Assembly: GCA_900540475.1 (NCBI GenBank)
Contig: UQGG01000103.1
Span: 1-10,681 of the forward strand
DNA from: an uncultured Robinsoniella sp.
GTDB lineage: Bacteria > Bacillota > Clostridia > Lachnospirales > Lachnospiraceae
Length of the DNA stretch: 10,681 nucleotides
Reading direction: 5' to 3'
Shown piece after piece: positions 1-6,191 of the stretch (positions are counted from its first letter, which is position 1; the number at the start of each line of letters is the position of its first letter). The notes beneath the pieces are model-generated. The model had not been told where the DNA came from. It saw only the letters and a program-made list of their open reading frames with translations, and did no database searches. The translations under genes were made by a program, and so were the position numbers.

Positions 1-125
1 CAACAACGATAGCTGCCGGCCGTGTCCTTTGACGTTGCTGCCGTATTATTTGCTGAACCGCATCCTGCCAGCATACCTGCTGCTACTACACCTGCTGCTA
101 AAATACTCACAACTTTTCTTTTCAT
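1..125 (-). CDS. Lipoprotein N-terminus (partial), probable sugar ABC transporter substrate-binding protein
   Basis: Only the first 41 codons are inside the window; the gene runs off the left edge. The reading starts at an ATG (123-125) six bases after a GGGAGGT ribosome binding site (132-138). The product begins with a type II (lipoprotein) signal peptide: MKRK, a small-residue hydrophobic core at residues 5-18, then the lipobox LAGC with Cys22, followed by an Ala/Ser/Asn/Thr-rich linker. This is the usual N-terminus of clostridial monosaccharide-binding lipoproteins. The link to a sugar importer is inference from position: it lies directly downstream of a xylose-type sensing operon, in the same direction, with its own promoter. 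The last visible residues (SYRC) are unusual for such a linker, so the reading close to the edge may not be reliable. The binding domain itself is not visible. Confidence 0.75.
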   Translation of the reverse strand, partial: MKRKVVSILAAGVVAAGMLAGCGSANNTAATSKDTAGSYRC

Positions 126-169
126 TCTAATACCTCCCTGGTTATCTGCTTGTTTTTCTTTACACCCAT

Positions 170-178
170 AATATACCA
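170..178 (-). promoter_or_regulatory. Extended -10 promoter of the lipoprotein gene
   Basis: On the minus strand the sequence reads TGGTATATT, an extended -10 (TGn followed by TATATT). Seventeen bases upstream the hexamer is AGCAAG, which is not a usable -35. The predicted transcript starts near 163 and has a leader of about 40 bases. A promoter with a good extended -10 but no -35 fits activator-dependent transcription, which is what a YesN-type regulator would provide. The box is seen; the regulation is inference. Confidence 0.5.
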
Positions 179-225
179 CCTGGGAAACAGGACTTGCTTG
201 CGACATTCTGCAGATTTTTATGCTC

Positions 226-258
226 AAAAAAAATGCCCTGAAAATACAGGACATTTTT
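226..258 (-). terminator. Rho-independent terminator of the sensing operon
   Basis: On the minus strand, AAAAATGTCCTG (258-247), a TATTTT loop and CAGGGCATTTTT (240-229) form a 12-bp stem with one G-U pair, running into a T tract (233-226). It lies 22 bases after the stop of the XylF-like gene and separates the regulatory operon from the importer gene. Confidence 0.9.
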
Positions 259-279
259 GCTGCAAAAAAATACTATGTG

Positions 280-1335
280 CTATTCACTCGTGTTTTGCTC
301 CTTCACATTCAGATATACATCTTCCGCCGTATGAAAATCCCGGTCGATGATTTCCTGCTGGATATTGTCTTTATTAACGGCTACCGGCATAAGCTTTTTA
401 TAAGGAACATTATAGGACCCGTCATAGATTGTCTCATCTGTATCAATTTCTTCCCCTTTTCCCATTTTAACGGCATATTCCGAAGCAGTCTTCGCCAGTA
501 TATCCACATATTTATATACAGTTGCCGCCTGGGTTCCTTCCACAATTCTCTGACAGGCGCTTAAATCCCCGTCCTGCCCCACGAGAACCACCTTCCCCGC
601 CATGCGGTTTTCCGCCAATGCGCGGAATGCCTGATTCGCCAGGTCATCGTTGCCGCACATGACGCCTGCGATATCCCTATTTTTCTCCAGCCCCTTATTC
701 ACCTCATCATATGCAATCTCGGAAAGCCACCCTTCACAATTGGCGCTGTAGACGATATTCAGCCCGGATCCTTCGATTGCCTCCAGAAATCCTTTGGCTA
801 CCATAGAGACATTATGGTCTGTCTCCGGTCCCTGAATCATAAAAATATTGCCGCCATCCGGCAGATTTTCTGTCATCGCTTCTCCCATCAGCCTGCCCAC
901 CTCTTCATTATCAAAGGATAAATAGAGATCCACATCTGCATTTTCAATTAACCGGTCGTAAGCGATGATCTTAATTCCCGCATCTTTTGCATTTTGGGTG
1001 GCCTGTGATATTGCTTTTCCATCCACGGCAATGATCACCAGGACATCCACCTTTTTCTTAATGCAATAATCAATCTGGGCGATCTGCTGCTCCGCGTCTC
1101 CATTTGCATTCTGGACATTTACCTCTGCGCCCTTCATTCTGGCAAATCGTTCGAACACATCCCGGTCTCTGAGCCACCTTTCGATTACAAATGAATCAAA
1201 ACAAAATCCAATCTGAATCTTGCTGCTTTTCGAATCCTCCTGCTGTACTTCTTTTGGATTTTTACCCGCACACCCACCAAGCAATATACCGATGCATAAA
1301 CAAAATGCCAGCAGTTTCACTTCATATTTTCTCAT
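280..1335 (-). CDS. XylF-like sugar-binding lipoprotein
   Basis: A 351-residue periplasmic-binding-protein-fold (Peripla_BP_4) protein. It has a lipoprotein signal peptide with lipobox LGGC (Cys22), so it should be tethered to the outer face of the membrane. The mature part resembles E. coli XylF (D-xylose-binding protein) along its length: ERWLRDRDVF near residue 52, NANGD near 76, VDVLVIIAVDG near 95, IIAYDRLIENADVDLYLSFDNE near 122-143 (quoted here as spaced motifs IIAYDR and SFDNE), VGQDGDL near 252 and the closing TVYKY. The ATG overlaps the stop of the response-regulator gene as ATGA (1332-1335), so the two are probably translationally coupled. It is the last gene before the terminator. 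No ABC ATPase or permease is in its operon, so it may feed ligand to the upstream sensor or to an importer encoded beyond the left edge. D-xylose is the best guess; a related pentose is possible. Confidence 0.85.
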   Translation of the reverse strand: MRKYEVKLLAFCLCIGILLGGCAGKNPKEVQQEDSKSSKIQIGFCFDSFVIERWLRDRDVFERFARMKGAEVNVQNANGDAEQQIAQIDYCIKKKVDVLVIIAVDGKAISQATQNAKDAGIKIIAYDRLIENADVDLYLSFDNEEVGRLMGEAMTENLPDGGNIFMIQGPETDHNVSMVAKGFLEAIEGSGLNIVYSANCEGWLSEIAYDEVNKGLEKNRDIAGVMCGNDDLANQAFRALAENRMAGKVVLVGQDGDLSACQRIVEGTQAATVYKYVDILAKTASEYAVKMGKGEEIDTDETIYDGSYNVPYKKLMPVAVNKDNIQQEIIDRDFHTAEDVYLNVKEQNTSE

Positions 1336-2930
1336 CCACCTAACCTCTCCCTATATTCACTGGGCGTTACCCCTTCCTGTTTTTTGAAAATCCGACTGAA
1401 GTAATTGGGATCCCCATATCCTGACATCAGACAGATTTCCTTAATGCTCAAATCCGATCTCTTTAAAAACTCTTTCGCATTTCCCATCCTGGTTCTCGTT
1501 AGATATTCGATAAAATTCTCTCCGGCTTCTTCTTTAAATACTTTGCTGAAATAATATGGGCTGATATTTACCGCTTTGGAGACATCATCCAGGGAGATAT
1601 CTCTGGCATAATTGTCCTTAATATACTGTTTTGCCTTCCATACCAGGCTTTCCGTCTGTTCTTCCTGCTTTTTGACTATATTATGACAGACTTCTGTGAT
1701 TTTATCTAAAAACCATCTGCGCAGATCCTGGTAATCTTCAAACCCGGTGACCTGGGAGAGATAGTCCCTGCGGTAACGAAACCCATAGGTCATTCCCCCA
1801 TGCAAAAATGCTTCTTTTTCAGCAACCATGACAAATTCCAGCACCTTGATCTGAATATCTTCCCTGCAATCCTCGTAGTTTTGCACCATCCAGTCAAAAA
1901 AAACATTTGCCTGGGTTCTCGCTCCCCCCAGATCTGCTCTGGCAATCATCTGAAACAGCTTCTTTTCCGTTTCAGCCGGATAATCTCCATCGTAATCGCA
2001 GCCAATTGGAAGATCCTCGATATGTGCCACCCGGCCCTTCCCCTCCTGGAGGGCTTTTACTGCCTCTTTGTAGGAGTCCTGCAGTTCATCCAATGATTTT
2101 ACTCTGCCGATTCCGGCTTTAAATCTGGCATCTATGCTCTTTTCCAGGCGCCGGATGAGATTCCTCATTTTCTCAATGACCTGTATGCGGTCGTCATACT
2201 CCAGTACATGCCGATCCCAGGGAACATACAGTGCTATTTTATTTGACATAATGGGTCCGATACAGCACTGAAAATACCCCTTGACCACCTCCCGGAAATC
2301 ACCATAAAATCCCTGGGCTTTTACACTCATGCCTACGGCGTTGGTCAGCACCCCGTTTTCAATGGATTCCCCAAACTGGATTACCATCATAAATCCATAG
2401 TCTTCTTCAATATCAAGCAGTTCTTTATAATTTCCCGTATCCGTTGGAAATCCATCCTGCAGCAGCAGATTGTAAATAAATCCACTCTCTATTATGGGTA
2501 TCACTGTCTCCAGCTTCTCCTGAATCTTCAGATTCTCGCTGCGTTTTTTCCGCTCATCCTCAACCATTCCCATGGCTCTGACCAGTACATCAATTATTAC
2601 TTTCCGGTTTACCGGTTTCGTGAGATATTCCAATACACCCAGATTAATGGATTCCTGGGCATAGCCGAACTTATCATAAGCAGTAATTACAATAAATATA
2701 GTACTGCTGTTGAACTTCTGTATTTCTTTCATCGCCTGAATCCCATTGATCCCGGGCATCTGGATATCCATAAATGCAATATCCGGACGGAAGGTTTCCG
2801 CCAGCTCGATTACAGCTCTGCCGGTTTTGGCACAGGCGATTTCTACCTGACCTTTAAAATTAGATTCGATTGTAGTTTTCAGAGACTCCAGCATGATCCC
2901 CTCATCATCAGCCAATAGTATTCTATACAT
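1332..2930 (-). CDS. yesN: YesN-type response regulator with AraC DNA-binding domain
   Basis: A 532-residue cytoplasmic regulator, the usual length for YesN-type proteins. Residues 1-120 form a receiver domain: acidic pair DD at 8-9, phospho-acceptor Asp55 in AFMDIQMPG, and Lys105 in YLTKP. A long middle region (about 125-420) has no sharp motif and resembles the linker/dimerisation part of this family. Residues 432-530 hold two AraC helix-turn-helix units, with SLDDVSKAVNISPYYFSKVF in the first and the conserved GYGDPNYFSRIFKK and TPSEYR in the second. The start at 2930 overlaps the kinase stop by 8 bases and is preceded by AGGAGG inside the kinase gene. The pairing with a LytS/YesM kinase and sugar-binding proteins suggests that it activates a pentose importer, most plausibly from the promoter at 170-178. 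The target is inference. Confidence 0.9.
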   Translation of the reverse strand: MYRILLADDEGIMLESLKTTIESNFKGQVEIACAKTGRAVIELAETFRPDIAFMDIQMPGINGIQAMKEIQKFNSSTIFIVITAYDKFGYAQESINLGVLEYLTKPVNRKVIIDVLVRAMGMVEDERKKRSENLKIQEKLETVIPIIESGFIYNLLLQDGFPTDTGNYKELLDIEEDYGFMMVIQFGESIENGVLTNAVGMSVKAQGFYGDFREVVKGYFQCCIGPIMSNKIALYVPWDRHVLEYDDRIQVIEKMRNLIRRLEKSIDARFKAGIGRVKSLDELQDSYKEAVKALQEGKGRVAHIEDLPIGCDYDGDYPAETEKKLFQMIARADLGGARTQANVFFDWMVQNYEDCREDIQIKVLEFVMVAEKEAFLHGGMTYGFRYRRDYLSQVTGFEDYQDLRRWFLDKITEVCHNIVKKQEEQTESLVWKAKQYIKDNYARDISLDDVSKAVNISPYYFSKVFKEEAGENFIEYLTRTRMGNAKEFLKRSDLSIKEICLMSGYGDPNYFSRIFKKQEGVTPSEYRERLGG

Positions 2931-4443
2931 CCTGTTCCTCCTCTTCCTCCATGCCCCTGCACTGCTTTCGCGGAATTTTCATCGTTACTTCTGTTCCCCG
3001 ATTGATTCCCTCACTATGAATGGACAGAATTCCTTTGGTATTGTAATACAGTTCCAGACGGTTGATCACATTATCCAGCCCGATGCCTGTAGAATCCGTT
3101 TCCATGCTGGTTTCTGCAGCTTTTTGCTCCATAACTTCCCGGATACGTTCCGGCTCCATTCCCCTTCCATTATCTATAATGCGGATCTGTATGCCCCCAT
3201 CTGCACGTTCTACAATCATACGGATCATGCCTTCCCATTCAATATTCCGGATTCCATAATTCACAGCATTTTCTACGATGGGCTGAAGGATCATGCTGGG
3301 TATCTTAACATCGTGAAAAGAGGTATCCACTTCTTTTGTAAAATGAATATCCCCTGCAAACCGCACATTCAGGATATAGATATAGTTGTCCACTGTCTCA
3401 ATTTCTTCTTCCAGGGTAGCGTCTTCCGTCATCTTTCGAACGTTGTACCGGAAAAAATCAGCCATGCGCTCAATAAACAGACAGGTTTTCTCTGCATCTT
3501 CCATCATCGCCAGCTGTGCCCCTGCATTGAGGGAGTTAAACAGGAAATGGGGATTGATCTGTGCCTGGAGGTATTTAAGCTGTGCATCCTTTAAATGGGT
3601 CTCCATAAGCAGCTCCCGCTCCATCATCTTTTGTTCCTTCTCCATACTCAGGGTAATTTTCTCTATGTACTCTTTGATGCTGAATACCATCAGATTAAAT
3701 GCCTTTGTAACAATTCCCACCTCATCATTTCCGGACACATCCAGCAGCGGTGCATCCAGATTCCCGGCAGCAACTTCATTTGCCGTCTTCGCAAGGCTGG
3801 ACAAGGGGCGAATGATACTTCGTGTAATCAAAAACAGTAAAAAAGTGTTGAATATACAGACTAAAACCAGGATCACCGTACTTACGACCTCCATAAAATT
3901 CAAAGATCCCAGCAATACCTGATAGCTGTTGGAATTTGCCTTAAACTGCATATTATTCAAACTGTATATATAATCATTGATGTATTGGTATAACTTTTGA
4001 GTTTCCTGGTAAGAATCCTTGTACTTTTGTGTATTGCTGGCACGTTTTGCCTGAACCGTAGCATCTACCGCTTTGAGGTAAGTATCGGACATATTTCTTA
4101 TATTTTTTTCCAGAAGCTTCATTTCATTATCGGTCGTAACTCCATTCAGTCTTCCCATCAGATCTTGATAATCCTGGTTATTCCGATAATAATCTTCCAG
4201 CGCATCGGAGCTTCGTGTTTTCAGATACTCAAAAATATCGTCCTGCATGTTCCCTAACGCTTCCGACAGATCATTGAGGCTTACATTGCTTGCATAGATG
4301 CCGTCAATTTTCTGTATGGTCTGGTTGACCTCTCCATATAACAACAGGTTGCTGGTCAGAAGTATGACAGAAGTAAATGCAAAACTCAGCAAAAGCTTAG
4401 TACGGATGGATAAATTTTTAATGATTTGTCTGATCTTCTTCAC
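2923..4443 (-). CDS. lytS: LytS/YesM-type sensor histidine kinase
   Basis: A 506-residue membrane kinase. A first membrane helix at about 16-36 and a second at about 184-207 bracket a mostly helical extracellular sensor of about 150 residues. A HAMP domain follows (about 208-262), then a His_kinase (PF06580) region with phospho-acceptor His299 in INPHFLFNSLNA. The ATPase has N-box ENAVNYG (391-397), DNGRGM (424-429) and TGIGLDN (452-458). The C-terminus is a run of Glu. The start codon is GTG at 4441-4443; no ATG occurs before residue 66, and a later start would lose the first membrane helix. It overlaps the upstream binding-protein gene by 26 bases, with AGGAG upstream. In the XylFII-LytS pair described in Clostridium beijerinckii, the anchored binding protein contacts the kinase's extracellular domain; the gene order here fits that arrangement. 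Confidence 0.9.
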   Translation of the reverse strand: MKKIRQIIKNLSIRTKLLLSFAFTSVILLTSNLLLYGEVNQTIQKIDGIYASNVSLNDLSEALGNMQDDIFEYLKTRSSDALEDYYRNNQDYQDLMGRLNGVTTDNEMKLLEKNIRNMSDTYLKAVDATVQAKRASNTQKYKDSYQETQKLYQYINDYIYSLNNMQFKANSNSYQVLLGSLNFMEVVSTVILVLVCIFNTFLLFLITRSIIRPLSSLAKTANEVAAGNLDAPLLDVSGNDEVGIVTKAFNLMVFSIKEYIEKITLSMEKEQKMMERELLMETHLKDAQLKYLQAQINPHFLFNSLNAGAQLAMMEDAEKTCLFIERMADFFRYNVRKMTEDATLEEEIETVDNYIYILNVRFAGDIHFTKEVDTSFHDVKIPSMILQPIVENAVNYGIRNIEWEGMIRMIVERADGGIQIRIIDNGRGMEPERIREVMEQKAAETSMETDSTGIGLDNVINRLELYYNTKGILSIHSEGINRGTEVTMKIPRKQCRGMEEEEEQDV

Positions 4444-5440
4444 TTTCCAAATACTCCTGTACGTTATTTTGGTTAATTAGATATAGGTCCACACTGTTAA
4501 ATTCACTGACATATCCCATTTTATCATACTCCAGCAACGCATCAATGCACTTTATTCCCATCTGTTTCGTATCGATTTCAAAAGTAGCCGGGACCACATC
4601 TCTTTTGATAGCATTCAGAATTGCTTTTGAGGGATAATAGCCTATAATTGCCACTTCTCCAACCTTGTTATAATCAATAACAGCCTGATAGGCGCATTCT
4701 GTATCTACCTCATCCAGGCAGACCAGTATATCTGGCAGCAGATCTTCATCCCGGAAAATGCTGCGGATGGTTTCTTCCGAGTCAAAGGCCGTCTGGCTTT
4801 TTACCTGGTAAGAATCAATTTCTATTTTGGAGTCTTTCCCCAATGCATCCTTCACGGTTGATTTCATCTGGGCAAATACCAGATTTTCGTTTCCACTTTC
4901 CGATTCTCCTTTTAATAAAACCAGTACCTTTCTGGTATCCCCGCCGATGTTCCTTATGATCTCCTTCCCGTACTCTTCCCCCATCTGTATGCTGTTTATC
5001 CCGATAAAACTTCTCCGCTTTGTCTGTGGTGCATCATCCAGCACTGTTACAACGGGAATTGCTTCGGATGCGGCTTGATCAATCAGTGTCTCTATCTTCT
5101 GGCTTCCGTCGGGATGGACTATGATGCCATCTGCCTTAGCGGCGATTCCTACTTCCATCAGATCTTCTATCTCATAGTCCACAGACAGATCTGCACCTGC
5201 AAGCTCCAGATAAATTCCATTTTTAGCTGCCTCTTCCCGGGCACTGTGATAGACTGCCTGCCAGAAAGAAGAATTTATGTCTTCCGTAATCAGTACATAG
5301 TGCTTATCATATTTTTGTAATTCAGCTGCCGTATCCAGTTCACTTTGCCGGATCATATGGTTATAGTAAAGCCAGCCTCCTGCCGTCAATGCTCCCAGCA
5401 GAATTATGCCGATAACAGCTGCATATATTTGCTTTTTCAT
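4418..5440 (-). CDS. Membrane-anchored sugar-binding sensor protein (XylFII-like)
   Basis: A 340-residue protein with one N-terminal membrane segment (about 5-26) and no lipobox Cys, followed by a Peripla_BP_4 sugar-binding fold from about residue 47 to 320. Visible family features are YVLITEDINSSFWQAV at the start of the first lobe, ADGIIVHPDG near 103, IPVVTVLDDAP near 127-137 and the second-lobe AIIGYYPSKA with a following VPATFEID. It is the first gene of the operon, with GGAGGGG (5448-5454) seven bases before the ATG. Because it has no importer partner beside it and overlaps the kinase gene, its likely job is to present bound sugar to the kinase, as XylFII does in Clostridium beijerinckii. 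It is clearly different in sequence from the XylF-like lipoprotein at the operon's end. Whether the ligand is xylose or another monosaccharide cannot be read from the sequence. Confidence 0.82.
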   Translation of the reverse strand: MKKQIYAAVIGIILLGALTAGGWLYYNHMIRQSELDTAAELQKYDKHYVLITEDINSSFWQAVYHSAREEAAKNGIYLELAGADLSVDYEIEDLMEVGIAAKADGIIVHPDGSQKIETLIDQAASEAIPVVTVLDDAPQTKRRSFIGINSIQMGEEYGKEIIRNIGGDTRKVLVLLKGESESGNENLVFAQMKSTVKDALGKDSKIEIDSYQVKSQTAFDSEETIRSIFRDEDLLPDILVCLDEVDTECAYQAVIDYNKVGEVAIIGYYPSKAILNAIKRDVVPATFEIDTKQMGIKCIDALLEYDKMGYVSEFNSVDLYLINQNNVQEYLESEEDQTNH

Positions 5441-5454
5441 AATTATACCCCTCC

Positions 5455-5478
5455 ATACCGCAGACAGGTCTGCGGTAT
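5455..5478 (-). promoter_or_regulatory. Perfect 11-bp inverted repeat abutting the operon's first ribosome binding site
   Basis: ATACCGCAGAC and GTCTGCGGTAT are perfect inverted arms separated by two bases. In the minus-strand transcript the hairpin ends directly against GGAGGGG (5454-5448), the ribosome binding site of the XylFII-like gene. GGTAT occurs again overlapping that site (5444-5448), so the 5' arm has two possible pairing partners. It has no T tract, so it is not a terminator. It could modulate translation or act as a DNA operator; the sequence does not decide. Confidence 0.5.
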
Positions 5479-5495
5479 TGTACCAATAGAAAGTA

Positions 5496-5513
5496 TGGAA
5501 CGCTTTTGTTCCA
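5496..5513 (-). promoter_or_regulatory. Inverted repeat in the operon leader, possible operator
   Basis: TGGAAC, six bases, then GTTCCA. It lies downstream of the predicted transcription start, so it could be a repressor roadblock or an RNA hairpin. The core AAAAGCGTT on the minus strand resembles part of a catabolite-repression (cre) site, but the flanks do not fit. Confidence 0.3.
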
Positions 5514-5555
5514 AACTTATAGTCCGAAGTAGCGCAAATTCACATTTATTTACTC

Positions 5556-5561
5556 ATTATA
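5556..5561 (-). promoter_or_regulatory. -10 box (TATAAT) for the sensing operon
   Basis: A perfect TATAAT on the minus strand, 115 bases before the first gene of the operon. The hexamer 17 bases upstream (TTTTCT) is a poor -35, sitting in a pyrimidine-rich tract. The predicted leader is about 108 bases and contains the two inverted repeats listed here. The 5441-5690 gap otherwise holds only this promoter and the terminator of the next gene. Confidence 0.45.
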
Positions 5562-5602
5562 CTATATCAAAAAAGAAAAGAAAAGTGCTTATGCCAAACC
5601 GC

Positions 5603-5663
5603 AAAAAACTTGCCGATTTCCCATAAAGTGTGTTGGAACACGCTCTATGACAAAACGGCAAGT
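5603..5663 (-). terminator. Long hairpin terminator of the rubrerythrin-like gene
   Basis: On the minus strand, ACTTGCCG (5663-5656) pairs with CGGCAAGT (5615-5608) and is followed by a T tract (5608-5603). The interior continues the stem almost to the tip: CATAGAG with CTTTATG (one G-U pair), then GTGTT with AACAC around CC. The whole is an interrupted hairpin of about 26 bp per arm, unusually long for a terminator. It ends transcription 28 bases after the stop at 5691. Confidence 0.75.
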
Positions 5664-5690
5664 GATCTTATTGGTTATATTTTATTCTTT

Positions 5691-6101
5691 TTAAAATGTA
5701 CCGCCTTCCTTAAGATACTGGGCTATCTGTTCAAACCGGAAATCATGATGCCGGTCTGCTTCTGCAACCCAGCGGAACAGGCGTGCCATATCATAAAATC
5801 CTTCCTTTCTTGCGGTATCCGCATACTCTGTATACCGCTGTGACCAGTCAAAGTACTCTGTTTGGTATGCATCCGTTACATTTTCATAAGTATCCGGAAC
5901 CCTTCCCATATGCAGCTGCTCCAGCCAGAGTCTGGCATAGTTCAGTTCATCCTCTGATGTCTCTTGAAAAGCATCACTGGTCTGCCGGTTACCGGCTGAC
6001 TTTGCAATATCGCTGTAGATTCTGTATTTCGAACTGTTCTGTAATTTTTCTTCATAAGCTGTCTGTAGATTTTTATAAGTCTGGCTATCTTTAAATTCCA
6101 T
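5691..6101 (-). CDS. Rubrerythrin-like ferritin-fold protein without rubredoxin domain, degenerate metal site
   Basis: A 136-residue four-helix protein of the rubrerythrin/ferritin-like family, without the C-terminal CxxC rubredoxin domain. The ATG at 6101 is preferred: it has GGGCGG just upstream, while an in-frame TTG four codons earlier has no ribosome binding site. Recognisable blocks are AFQETSEDELNYARLWLEQL, where rubrerythrins carry ExxH, YTEYADTARKEGF in the third helix, and AEADRHHDFRF in the fourth. Numbered from this ATG, the metal-ligand positions appear as Lys19 (usually Glu), Glu52 followed by Tyr55 (usually ExxH), Glu82 with Asp85 (usually ExxE) and Asp116 with His119 (usually ExxH). 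Several of the usual iron ligands are therefore replaced, and normal diiron peroxidase activity is doubtful. It follows the decarboxylase-family gene on the same strand by 90 bases. Function unknown; the alignment was done by eye. Confidence 0.75.
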   Translation of the reverse strand: MEFKDSQTYKNLQTAYEEKLQNSSKYRIYSDIAKSAGNRQTSDAFQETSEDELNYARLWLEQLHMGRVPDTYENVTDAYQTEYFDWSQRYTEYADTARKEGFYDMARLFRWVAEADRHHDFRFEQIAQYLKEGGTF

Positions 6102-6162
6102 ATTTCCGCCCAAAAAGTAATTTATAACATTGTATGTATTTAAAATGACTTCTTTCCTAAAA

Positions 6163-6179
6163 TACAGAACGTTACAGAA
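6163..6179 (-). promoter_or_regulatory. Direct repeat upstream of the rubrerythrin-like gene
   Basis: TTCTGTA occurs twice on the minus strand (6179-6173 and 6169-6163) with a 10-base period, about one helical turn. This is a possible regulator half-site pair. A weak promoter (TTGTAA, 17 bases, TATTTT) overlaps it. No terminator separates it from the upstream gene, so read-through from that gene is also likely. Confidence 0.3.
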
Positions 6180-6191
6180 ATTTACAAATAT

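Noticed and set aside
2893..3594. A 233-codon plus-strand open frame opposite the kinase gene
   Set aside because: It is antisense to a complete histidine kinase with all catalytic motifs, has no ribosome binding site and shows no protein-like pattern.
5496..5513. LexA or CcpA (cre) site at the TGGAAC-N6-GTTCCA palindrome
   Set aside because: The Gram-positive LexA box needs GAAC-N4-GTTC, whereas the spacing here is six; only the core of the cre consensus matches, and the outer bases do not.
5610..5843. A 77-codon plus-strand open frame
   Set aside because: It starts inside the terminator hairpin and runs antisense to the rubrerythrin-like gene.
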